Below are positions 12,331-24,882 of a DNA stretch of 64,000 nt, piece by piece; the first letter of the stretch is position 1, and every line of letters begins with the position of its first letter. The stretch is from Odiellus spinosus. Lineage: Eukaryota; Arthropoda; Arachnida; Opiliones; Phalangiidae. Position numbers and translations under genes: made by a program. The notes beneath the pieces are model-generated. The model did no database searches and was not told the DNA's origin. It was given only the letters and a program-made list of their open reading frames with translations. The DNA is taken from assembly GCA_963920705.1 (NCBI GenBank), contig OY987228.1, forward strand, positions 930,001 to 994,000. Direction: 5' to 3'.

Positions 12331-15300
12331 TTTTTCAACTCATGTTTTTCAACTTATGTTTTTCAACTCATGTTTTTCAACTCATGTTTTTCAAATCATG
12401 TTTTTCAAATCATGTTTTTCAAATCATGTTTTTCAACTCATGTTTTTCAACTCATGTTTTTCAACTCATGTTTTTCAACTCATGTTTTTCAACTCATGTT
12501 TTTCAACTCATGTTTTTCAAATCATGTTTTTCAAATCATGTTTTTCAAATCATGTTTTTCAAATCATGTTTTTCAAATCATGTTTTTCAAATCATGTTTT
12601 TCAAATCATGTTTTTCAAATAATGTTTTTCAAATCATGTTTTTCAAATCATGTTTTTCAAACCATGTTTTACAAATCATGTTTTTCAACTCATGTTTTTA
12701 AACTCATGTTTTTCAACTCATGTTTTTCAACTCATGTTTTTCAACTCATGTTTTCAACTCATGTTTTTCAACTCATGTTTTTCAAATCATGTTTTTCAAC
12801 TCATGTTTTTCAAATCATGTTTTTCAAATCATGTTTTTCAAATCATGTTTTTCAACTCATGTTTTTCAACTCATGTTTTTCAACTCATGTTTTTCAAATC
12901 ATGTTTTTTAAATCATGTTTTTCAAATCATGTTTTTCAAATCATGTTTTTCAACTCATGTTTTTCAACTCATGTTTTTCAACTCATGTTTTTCAACTCAT
13001 GTTTTTCAACTCATGTTTTTCAAATCATGTTTTTCAAATCATGTTTTTCAACTCATGTTTTTCAACTCATGTTTTTCAACTCATGTTTTTCAACTCATGT
13101 TTTTCAACTCATGTTTTTCAACTCATGTTTTTCAACTCATGTTTTTCAACTCATGTTTTTCAACTCATGTTTTTCAACTCATGTTTTTCAACTCATGTTT
13201 TTCAAATCATGTTTTTCAACTCATGTTTTTCAACTCATGTTTTTCAAATCATGTTTTTCAACTCATGTTTTTCAACTCATGTTTTTCAAATCATGTTTTT
13301 CAACTCATGTTTTTCAACTCATGTTTTTCAACTCATGTTTTTCAACTCATGTTTTTCAACTCATGTTTTTCAAATCATGTTTTTCAACTCATGTTTTTCA
13401 ACTCATGTTTTTCAAATCATGTTTTTCAAATCATGTTTTTCAAATCATGTTTTTCAAATCATGTTTTTCAACTCATGTTTTTCAACTCATGTTTTTCAAA
13501 TCATGTTTTTCAACTCATGTTTTTCAACTCATGTTTTTCAAATCATGTTTTTCAAATCATGTTTTTCAAATCATGTTTTTCAAATCATGTTTTTCAAATC
13601 ATGTTTTTCAAATCATGTTTTTCAAATCATGTTTTTCAACTCATGTTTTTCAAATCATGTTTTTCAACTCATGTTTTTCAACTCATGTTTTTCAACTCAT
13701 GTTTTTCAACTCATGTTTTTCAACTCATGTTTTTCAACTCATGTTTTTCAACTCATGTTTTTCAACTCATGTTTTTCAACTCATGTTTTTCAACTCATGT
13801 TTTTCAACTCATGTTTTTCAAATCTTGTTTTTCAAATCATGTTTTTCAACTCATGTTTTTCAACTCATGTTTTTCAACTCATGTTTTTCAAATCATGTTT
13901 TTCAAATCATGTTTTTCAACTCATGTTTTTCAACTCATGTTTTTCAAATCATGTTTATCAAATCATGTTTTTCAACTCATGTTTTTCAACTCATGTTTTT
14001 CAACTCATGTTTTTCAACTCATGTTTTTCAACTCATGTTTTTCAAATCATGTTTTTCAAATCATGTTTTTCAAATCATGTTTTTCAAATCATGTATTTCA
14101 AATCATGTTTTTCAACTCATGTTTTTCAACTCATGTTTTTCAAATCATGTTTTTCAACTCATGTTTTTCAAATCATGTTTTTCAACTCATGTTTTTCAAC
14201 TCATGTTTTTCAACTCATGTTTTTCAACTCATGTTTTTCAAATCATGTTTTTCAACTCATGTTTTTCAACTCATGTTTTTCAACTCATGTTTCTCAACTC
14301 ATGTTTTTCAAATCATGTTTTTCAACTCATGTTTTTCAACTCATGTTTTTCAAATCATGTTTTTCAACTCATGTTTTTCAAATCATGTTTTTCAACTCAT
14401 GTTTTTCAACTCATGTTTTTCAACTCATGTTTTTCAAATCATGTTTTTCAACTCATGTTTTTCAACTCATGTTTTTCAACTCATGTTTTTCAAATCATGT
14501 TTTTCAAATCATGTTTTTCAACTCATGTTTTTCAAATCATGTTTTTCAAATCATGTTTTTCAAATCATGTTTTTCAACTCATGTTTTTCAACTCATGTTT
14601 TTCAACTCATGTTTTTCAAATCATGTTTTTCAAATCATGTTTTTCAACTCATGTTTTTCAACTCATGTTTTTCAAATCATGTTTTTCAAATCATGTTTTT
14701 CAAATCATGTTTTTCAAATCATGTTTTTCAAATCATGTTTTTCAAATCATGTTTTTCAAATCATGTTTTTCAAATCATGTTTTTCAAACCATGTTTTACA
14801 AATCATGTTTTTCAACTCATGTTTTTCAACTCATGTTTTTCAACTCATGTTTTTCAACTCATGTTTTTCAACTCATGTTTTTCAACTCATGTTTTTCAAC
14901 TCATGTTTTTCAACTCATGTTTTTCAACTCATGTTTTCAACTCATGTTTTTCAAATCATGTTTTTCAAATCATGTTTTTCAACTCATGTTTTTCAAATCA
15001 TGTTTTTCAAATCATGTTTTTCAACTCATGTTTTTCAACTCATGTTTTTCAACTCATGTTTTTCAACTCATGTTTTTCAAATCATGTTTTTCAAATCATG
15101 TTTTTCAAATCATGTTTTTCAAATCATGTTTTTCAAATCATGTTTTTCAAATCATGTTTTTCAAATCATGTTTTTCAAATCATGTTTTTCAAATCATGTT
15201 TTTCAAATCATGTTTTTCAACTCATGTTTTTCAACTCATGTTTTTCAAATCATGTTTTTCAACTCATGTTTTTCAACTCATGTTTTTCAAATCATGTTTT

Positions 15301-16318
15301 TCAACTCATGTTTTTCAAATCATGTTTTTCAACTCATGTTTTTCAACTCATGTTTTTCAAATCATGTTTTTCAAATCATGTTTTTCAACTCATGTTTTTC
15401 AACTCATGTTTTTCAACTCATGTTTTTCAAATCATGTTTTTCAAATCATGTTTTTCAACTCATGTTTTTCAACTCATGTTTTTCAAATCATGTTTATCAA
15501 ATCATGTTTTTCAACTCATGTTTTTCAACTCATGTTTTTCAACTCATGTTTTTCAACTCATGTTTTTCAACTCATGTTTTTCAAATCATGTTTTTCAAAT
15601 CATGTTTTTCAAATCATGTTTTTCAAATCATGTATTTCAAATCATGTTTTTCAACTCATGTTTTTCAACTCATGTTTTTCAAATCATGTTTTTCAACTCA
15701 TGTTTTTCAAATCATGTTTTTCAACTCATGTTTTTCAACTCATGTTTTTCCTCTCATGTTTTTCAACTCATGTTTTTCAAATCATGTTTTTCAACTCATG
15801 TTTTTCAACTCATGTTTTTCAACTCATGTTTTTCAACTCATGTTTTTCAACTCATGTTTTTCAAATCATGTTTTTCAAATCATGTTTTTCAAATCATGTT
15901 TTTCAAATCATGTTTTTCAAATCATGTTTTTCAACTCATGTTTTTCAACTTATGTTTTTCAACTCATGTTTTTCAACTCATGTTTTTCAAATCATGTTTT
16001 TCAAATCATGTTTTTCAAATCATGTTTTTCAAATCATGTTTTTCAACTCATGTTTTTCAACTCATGTTTTTCAACTCATGTTTTTCAACTCATGTTTTTC
16101 AACTCATGTTTTTCAAATCATGTTTTTCAACTCATGTTTTTCAAATCATGTTTTTCAACTCATGTTTTTCAACTCATGTTTTTCCTCTCATGTTTTTCAA
16201 CTCATGTTTTTCAAATCATGTTTTTCAACTCATGTTTTTCAACTCATGTTTTTCAACTCATGTTTTTCAACTCATGTTTTTCAACTCATGTTTTTCAAAT
16301 CATGTTTTTCAAATCATG

Positions 16319-17930
16319 TTTTTCAAATCATGTTTTTCAAATCATGTTTTTCAAATCATGTTTTTCAACTCATGTTTTTCAACTTATGTTTTTCAACTCA
16401 TGTTTTTCAACTCATGTTTTTCAAATCATGTTTTTCAAATCATGTTTTTCAAATCATGTTTTTCAAATCATGTTTTTCAACTCATGTTTTTCAACTCATG
16501 TTTTTCAACTCATGTTTTTCAACTCATGTTTTTCAACTCATGTTTTTCAAATCATGTTTTTCAAATCATGTTTTTCAAATCATGTTTTTCAAATCATGTT
16601 TTTCAAATCATGTTTTTCAAATATTGTTTTTCAAATCATGTTTTTCAAATCATGTTTTTCAAATCATGTTTTTCAAATCATGTTTTTCAAACCATGTTTT
16701 ACAAATCATGTTTTTCAACTCATGTTTTTAAACTCATGTTTTTCAACTCATGTTTTTCAACTCATGTTTTTCAACTCATGTTTTCAACTCATGTTTTTCA
16801 ACTCATGTTTTTCAAATCATGTTTTTCAACTCATGTTTTTCAAATCATGTTTTTCAAATCATGTTTTTCAAATCATGTTTTTCAACTCATGTTTTTCAAC
16901 TCATGTTTTTCAACTCATGTTTTTCAAATCATGTTTTTTAAATCATGTTTTTCAAATCATGTTTTTCAAATCATGTTTTTCAACTCATGTTTTTCAACTC
17001 ATGTTTTTCAACTCATGTTTTTCAACTCATGTTTTTCAACTCATGTTTTTCAAATCATGTTTTTCAAATCATGTTTTTCAACTCATGTTTTTCAACTCAT
17101 GTTTTTCAACTCATGTTTTTCAACTCATGTTTTTCAACTCATGTTTTTCAACTCATGTTTTTCAACTCATGTTTTTCAACTCATGTTTTTCAACTCATGT
17201 TTTTCAAATCATGTTTTTCAACTCATGTTTTTCAACTCATGTTTTTCAACTCATGTTTTTCAACTCATGTTTTTCAAATCATGTTTTTCAACTCATGTTT
17301 TTCAACTCATGTTTTTCAAATCATGTTTTTCAACTCATGTTTTTCAACTCATGTTTTTCAAATCATGTTTTTCAACTCATGTTTTTCAACTCATGTTTTT
17401 CAACTCATGTTTTTCAACTCATGTTTTTCAAATCATGTTTATCAAATCATGTTTTTCAACTCATGTTTTTCAACTCATGTTTTTCAACTCATGTTTTTCA
17501 ACTCATGTTTTTTAAATCATGTTTTTCAAATCATGTTTTTCAAATCATGTTTTTCAAATCATTTTTTTCAAATCATGTTTTTCAACTCATGTTTTTCAAA
17601 TCATGTTTTTCAAATCATGTTTTTCAACTCATGTTTTTCAAATCATGTTTTTCAACTCATGTTTTTCAAATCATGTTTTTCAAATCATGTTTTTTAACTC
17701 AAGTTTTTCAAATCATGTTTTTCAAATCATGTTTTTCAAATCATGTTTTTCAAATCATGTTTTTCAAATCATGTTTTTCAACTCATGTTTTTCAACTCAT
17801 GTTTTTCAACTCATGTTTTTCAACTCATGTTTTTCAACTCATGTTTTTCAATTCATGTTTTTCAAATCATGTTTTTCAACTCATGTTTTTCAACTCATGT
17901 TTTTCAACTCATGTTTTTCAACTCATGTTT
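16319..17930. repeat. Higher-order repeat C, copy 2
   Basis: Partner of 8049-9660. It differs by a two-base change near 16623 (ATATTG in place of ATCATG) and has a normal CATG where copy 1 has CATTT. Collinearity ends near 17930, where this copy has a CAAA unit with only four Ts, a rare 13-bp form. A shorter third copy around 12.6-13.2 kb shares the first part, including the TTTTTTAAATC unit near 12906. Confidence 0.8.
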
Positions 17931-18748
17931 TCAAATCATGTTTTTCAACTCATGTTTTTCAACTCATGTTTTTCAAATCATGTTTTTCAACTCATGTTTT
18001 TCAAATCATGTTTTTCAACTCATGTTTTTCAACTCATGTTTTTCAAATCATGTTTTTCAAATCATGTTTTTCAACTCATGTTTTTCAACTCATGTTTTTC
18101 AACTCATGTTTTTCAAATCATGTTTTTCAAATCATGTTTTTCAACTCATGTTTTTCAACTCATGTTTTTCAAATCATGTTTATCAAATCATGTTTTTCAA
18201 CTCATGTTTTTCAACTCATGTTTTTCAACTCATGTTTTTCAACTCATGTTTTTCAACTCATGTTTTTCAAATCATGTTTTTCAAATCATGTTTTTCAAAT
18301 CATGTTTTTCAAATCATGTATTTCAAATCATGTTTTTCAACTCATGTTTTTCAACTCATGTTTTTCAAATCATGTTTTTCAACTCATGTTTTTCAAATCA
18401 TGTTTTTCAACTCATGTTTTTCAACTCATGTTTTTCAACTCATGTTTTTCAACTCATGTTTTTCAAATCATGTTTTTCAACTCATGTTTTTCAACTCATG
18501 TTTTTCAACTCATGTTTCTCAACTCATGTTTTTCAAATCATGTTTTTCAACTCATGTTTTTCAACTCATGTTTTTCAAATCATGTTTTTCAACTCATGTT
18601 TTTCAAATCATGTTTTTCAACTCATGTTTTTCAACTCATGTTTTTCAACTCATGTTTTTCAAATCATGTTTTTCAACTCATGTTTTTCAACTCATGTTTT
18701 TCAACTCATGTTTTTCAAATCATGTTTTTCAAATCATGTTTTTCAAAT

Positions 18749-20879
18749 CATGTTTATCAAATCATGTTTTTCAAATCATGTTTATCAAATCATGTTTTTA
18801 AACTCATGTTTTTCAACTCATGTTTTTCAACTCATGTTTTTCAACTCATGTTTTTCAACTCATGTTTTTCAACTCATGTTTTTCAAATCATGTTTTTCAA
18901 ATCATGTTTTTCAAATCATGTTTTTCAAATCATGTTTTTCAACTCATGTTTTTCAAATCATGTTTTTCAAATCATGTTTTTCAAATCATGTTTTTCAACT
19001 CATGTTTTTCAAATCATGTTTTTCAACTCATGTTTTTCAACTCATGTTTTTCAAATCATGTTTTTCAACTCATGTTTTTCAACTCATGTTTTTCAAATCA
19101 TGTTTTTCAAATCATGTTTTTCAAATCATGTTTTTCAAATCATGTTTTTCAAATAATGTTTTTCAAATCATGTTTTTCAAATCATGTTTTTCAACTCATG
19201 TTTTTCAAATCATGTTTTTCAACTCATGTTTTTCAACTCATGTTTTTCAACTCATGTTTTTCAACTCATGTTTTTCAACTCATGTTTTTCAACTCATGTT
19301 TTTCAAATCATGTTTTTCAAATCATGTTTTTCAAATCATGTTTTTCAAATCATGTTTTTCAAATCATGTTTTTCAAATCTTGTTTTTCAAATCATGTTTT
19401 TCAAATCATGTTTTTCAAATCATGTTTTTCAAATCATGTTTTTCAAATCATGTTTTTCAACTCATGTTTTTCAACTCATGTTTTTCAACTCATGTTTTTC
19501 AAATCATGTTTTTCAAATCATGTTTTTCAAATCATGTTTTTCAAATCATGTTTTTCAAATCATGTTTTTCAAATCATGTTTTTCAAATCATGTTTTTCAA
19601 ATCATGTTTTTCAAACCATGTTTTACAAATCATGTTTTTCAACTCATGTTTTTAAACTCATGTTTTTCAACTCATGTTTTTCAACTCATGTTTTTCAACT
19701 CATGTTTTTCAACTCATGTTTTTCAACTCATGTTTTTCAACTCATGTTTTTCAACTCATGTTTTCAACTCATGTTTTTCAAATCATGTTTTTCAAATCAT
19801 GTTTTTCAACTCATGTTTTTCAAATCATGTTTTTCAAATCATGTTTTTCAAATCATGTTTTTCAACTCATGTTTTTCAACTCATGTTTTTCAACTCATGT
19901 TTTTCAAATCATGTTTTTCAAATCATGTTTTTCAAATCATGTTTTTCAAATCATGTTTTTCAACTCATTTTTTTCAACTCATGTTTTTCAACTCATGTTT
20001 TTCAACTCATGTTTTTCAACTCATGTTTTTCAAATCATGTTTTTCAAATCATGTTTTTCAAATCATGTTTTTCAAATCATGTTTTTCAAATCATGTTTTT
20101 CAAATCATGTTTTTCAAATCATGTTTTTCAAATCATGTTTTTCAAATCATGTTTTTCAAATCATGTTTTTCAACTCATGTTTTTCAACTCATGTTTTTCA
20201 AATCATGTTTTTCAACTCATGTTTTTCAACTCATGTTTTTCAAATCATGTTTTTCAACTCATGTTTTTCAAATCATGTTTTTCAACTCATGTTTTTCAAC
20301 TCATGTTTTTCAAATCATGTTTTTCAAATCATGTTTTTCAACTCATGTTTTTCAACTCATGTTTTTCAACTCATGTTTTTCAAATCATGTTTTTCAAATC
20401 ATGTTTTTCAACTCATGTTTTTCAACTCATGTTTTTCAAATCATGTTTATCAAATCATGTTTTTCAACTCATGTTTTTCAACTCATGTTTTTCAACTCAT
20501 GTTTTTCAACTCATGTTTTTCAACTCATGTTTTTCAAATCATGTTTTTCAAATCATGTTTTTCAAATCATGTTTTTCAAATCATGTATTTCAAATCATGT
20601 TTTTCAACTCATGTTTTTCAACTCATGTTTTTCAAATCATGTTTTTCAACTCATGTTTTTCAAATCATGTTTTTCAACTCATGTTTTTCAACTCATGTTT
20701 TTCCTCTCATGTTTTTCAACTCATGTTTTTCAAATCATGTTTTTCAACTCATGTTTTTCAACTCATGTTTTTCAACTCATGTTTTTCAACTCATGTTTTT
20801 CAACTCATGTTTTTCAAATCATGTTTTTCAAATCATGTTTTTCAAATCATGTTTTTCAAATCATGTTTTTCAAATCATG
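18749..20879. repeat. Higher-order repeat D, copy 2
   Basis: Collinear with 10200-12330 (offset 8549) and with 22752-24882 (offset 4003). Marks: GTTTATC at 18756, ATAATG at 19154, CTTG near 19380, register mark at 19607, CATTTTTTTC at 19969 and TTTCCTCTC at 20703. The ATAATG unit is absent from copy 1, so copies 2 and 3 are more closely related to each other than to copy 1. Confidence 0.82.
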
Positions 20880-22751
20880 TTTTTCAAATCATGTTTTTCA
20901 AATCATGTTTTTCAAATCATGTTTTTCAAATCATGTTTTTCAAATCATGTTTTTCAACTCATGTTTTTCAACTCATGTTTTTCAAATCATGTTTTTCAAC
21001 TCATGTTTTTCAACTCATGTTTTTCAAATCATGTTTTTCAACTCATGTTTTTCAAATCATGTTTTTCAACTCATGTTTTTCAACTCATGTTTTTCAAATC
21101 ATGTTTTTCAAATCATGTTTTTCAACTCATGTTTTTCAACTCATGTTTTTCAACTCATGTTTTTCAAATCATGTTTTTCAAATCATGTTTTTCAACTCAT
21201 GTTTTTCAACTCATGTTTTTCAAATCATGTTTATCAAATCATGTTTTTCAACTCATGTTTTTCAACTCATGTTTTTCAACTCATGTTTTTCAACTCATGT
21301 TTTTCAACTCATGTTTTTCAAATCATGTTTTTCAAATCATGTTTTTCAAATCATGTTTATCAAATCATGTTTTTCAAATCATGTTTATCAAATCATGTTT
21401 TTCAACTCATGTTTTTCAACTCATGTTTTTCAACTCATGTTTTTCAACTCATGTTTTTCAACTCATGTTTTTCAACTCATGTTTTTCAAATCATGTTTTT
21501 CAAATCATGTTTTTCAAATCATGTTTTTCAAATCATGTTTTTCAACTCATGTTTTTCAAATCATGTTTTTCAAATCATGTTTTTCAAATCATGTTTTTCA
21601 ACTCATGTTTTTCAAATCATGTTTTTCAACTCATGTTTTTCAACTCATGTTTTTCCTCTCATGTTTTTCAACTCATGTTTTTCAAATCATGTTTTTCAAC
21701 TCATGTTTTTCAACTCATGTTTTTCAACTCATGTTTTTCAACTCATGTTTTTCAACTCATGTTTTTCAAATCATGTTTTTCAAATCATGTTTTTCAAATC
21801 ATGTTTTTCAAATCATGTTTTTCAAATCATGTTTTTCAAATCATGTTTTTCAAATCATGTTTTTCAAATCATGTTTTTCAAATCATGTTTTTCAAATCAT
21901 GTTTTTCAACTCATGTTTTTCAAATCATGTTTTTCAAATCATGTTTTTCAAATCATGTTTTTCAAATCATGTTTTTCAAATCATGTTTTTCAACTCATGT
22001 TTTTCAACTCATGTTTTTCAAATCATGTTTTTCAACTCATGTTTTTCAACTCATGTTTTTCAAATCATGTTTTTCAAATCATGTTTTTCAAATCATGTTT
22101 TTCAACTCATGTTTTTCAAATCATGTTTTTCAACTCATGTTTTTCAACTCATGTTTTTCAACTCATGTTTTTCAAATCATGTTTTTCAAATCATGTTTTT
22201 CAAATCATGTTTTTCAAATCATGTTTTTCAACTCATGTTTTTCAACTCATGTTTTTCAAATCATGTTTTTCAAATCATGTTTTTCAAATCATGTTTTTCA
22301 ACTCATGTTTTTCAAATCATGTTTTTCAACTCATGTTTTTCAACTCATGTTTTTCAACTCATGTTTTTCAAATCATGTTTTTCAAATCATGTTTTTCAAA
22401 TCATGTTTTTCAAATCATGTTTTTCAACTCATGTTTTTCAACTCATGTTTTTCAACTCATGTTTTTCAAATCATGTTTTTCAACTCATGTTTTTCAACTC
22501 ATGTTTTTCAACTCATGTTTCTCAACTCATGTTTTTCAAATCATGTTTTTCAACTCATGTTTTTCAACTCATGTTTTTCAAATCATGTTTTTCAACTCAT
22601 GTTTTTCAAATCATGTTTTTCAACTCATGTTTTTCAACTCATGTTTTTCAACTCATGTTTTTCAAATCATGTTTTTCAACTCATGTTTTTCAACTCATGT
22701 TTTTCAACTCATGTTTTTCAAATCATGTTTTTCAAATCATGTTTTTCAAAT

Positions 22752-24882
22752 CTTGTTTATCAAATCATGTTTTTCAAATCATGTTTATCAAATCATGTTT
22801 TTCAACTCATGTTTTTCAACTCATGTTTTTCAACTCATGTTTTTCAACTCATGTTTTTCAACTCATGTTTTTCAACTCATGTTTTTCAAATCATGTTTTT
22901 CAAATCATGTTTTTCAAATCATGTTTTTCAAATCATGTTTTTCAACTCATGTTTTTCAAATCATGTTTTTCAAATCATGTTTTTCAAATCATGTTTTTCA
23001 ACTCATGTTTTTCAAATCATGTTTTTCAACTCATGTTTTTCAACTCATGTTTTTCAAATCATGTTTTTCAACTCATGTTTTTCAACTCATGTTTTTCAAA
23101 TCATGTTTTTCAAATCATGTTTTTCAAATCATGTTTTTCAAATCATGTTTTTCAAATAATGTTTTTCAAATCATGTTTTTCAAATCATGTTTTTCAACTC
23201 ATGTTTTTCAAATCATGTTTTTCAACTCATGTTTTTCAACTCATGTTTTTCAACTCATGTTTTTCAACTCATGTTTTTCAACTCATGTTTTTCAACTCAT
23301 GTTTTTCAAATCATGTTTTTCAAATCATGTTTTTCAAATCATGTTTTTCAAATCATGTTTTTCAAATCATGTTTTTCAAATCTTGTTTTTCAAATCATGT
23401 TTTTCAAATCATGTTTTTCAAATCATGTTTTTCAAATCATGTTTTTCAAATCATGTTTTTCAACTCATGTTTTTCAACTCATGTTTTTCAACTCATGTTT
23501 TTCAAATCATGTTTTTCAAATCATGTTTTTCAAATCATGTTTTTCAAATCATGTTTTTCAAATCATGTTTTTCAAATCATGTTTTTCAAATCATGTTTTT
23601 CAAATCATGTTTTTCAAACCATGTTTTACAAATCATGTTTTTCTACTCATGTTTTTAAACTCATGTTTTTCAACTCATGTTTTTCAACTCATGTTTTTCA
23701 ACTCATGTTTTTCAACTCATGTTTTTCAACTCATGTTTTTCAACTCATGTTTTTCAACTCATGTTTTCAACTCATGTTTTTCAAATCATGTTTTTCAAAT
23801 CATGTTTTTCAACTCATGTTTTTCAAATCATGTTTTTCAAATCATGTTTTTCAAATCATGTTTTTCAACTCATGTTTTTCAACTCATGTTTTTCAACTCA
23901 TGTTTTTCAAATCATGTTTTTCAAATCATGTTTTTCAAATCATGTTTTTCAAATCATGTTTTTCAACTCATTTTTTTCAACTCATGTTTTTCAACTCATG
24001 TTTTTCAACTCATGTTTTTCAACTCATGTTTTTCAAATCATGTTTTTCAAATCATGTTTTTCAAATCATGTTTTTCAAATCATGTTTTTCAAATCATGTT
24101 TTTCAAATCATGTTTTTCAAATCATGTTTTTCAAATCATGTTTTTCAAATCATGTTTTTCAAATCATGTTTTTCAACTCATGTTTTTCAACTCATGTTTT
24201 TCAACTCATGTTTTTCAACTCATGTTTTTCAACTCATGTTTTTCAAATCATGTTTTTCAACTCATGTTTTTCAAATCATGTTTTTCAACTCATGTTTTTC
24301 AACTCATGTTTTTCAAATCATGTTTTTCAAATCATGTTTTTCAACTCATGTTTTTCAACTCATGTTTTTCAACTCATGTTTTTCAAATCATGTTTTTCAA
24401 ATCATGTTTTTCAACTCATGTTTTTCAACTCATGTTTTTCAAATCATGTTTATCAAATCATGTTTTTCAACTCATGTTTTTCAACTCATGTTTTTCAACT
24501 CATGTTTTTCAACTCATGTTTTTCAACTCATGTTTTTCAAATCATGTTTTTCAAATCATGTTTTTCAAATCATGTTTTTCAAATCATGTATTTCAAATCA
24601 TGTTTTTCAACTCATGTTTTTCAACTCATGTTTTTCAAATCATGTTTTTCAACTCATGTTTTTCAAATCATGTTTTTCAACTCATGTTTTTCAACTCATG
24701 TTTTTCCTCTCATGTTTTTCAACTCATGTTTTTCAAATCATGTTTTTCAACTCATGTTTTTCAACTCATGTTTTTCAACTCATGTTTTTCAACTCATGTT
24801 TTTCAACTCATGTTTTTCAAATCATGTTTTTCAAATCATGTTTTTCAAATCATGTTTTTCAAATCATGTTTTTCAAATCATG
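22752..24882. repeat. Higher-order repeat D, copy 3
   Basis: Marks at 22759, 23157, 23610, 23972 and 24706 each lie exactly 4003 bases after their equivalents in copy 2. Small differences show, such as CTTGTTTAT in place of CATGTTTAT near 22753 and CTACTC near 23643. Collinearity breaks at 24883. The breaks against both other copies fall at the same internal point, which suggests a preferred or shared recombination junction. Confidence 0.82.

Larger units (their letters stand above)
8049..18700. repeat. CAA-family section, mosaic of 1.6 to 2.1-kb shared segments
   Basis: Mixed CAAA and CAAC units, with register marks at 8413, 11058, 12653, 14780 and 16683 and rare private variants (ATTTTTTTC, GTATTTC, TTTCTC, TTTCCTCTC). 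Segments recur in shuffled order: 8049-9660 again at 16319, part of it again near 12.6-13.2 kb (offset 4240), and 10.2-12.3 kb again in the next section. There is no unique DNA. The shuffled order indicates repeated duplication of overlapping blocks rather than one fixed higher-order period. Confidence 0.8.
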
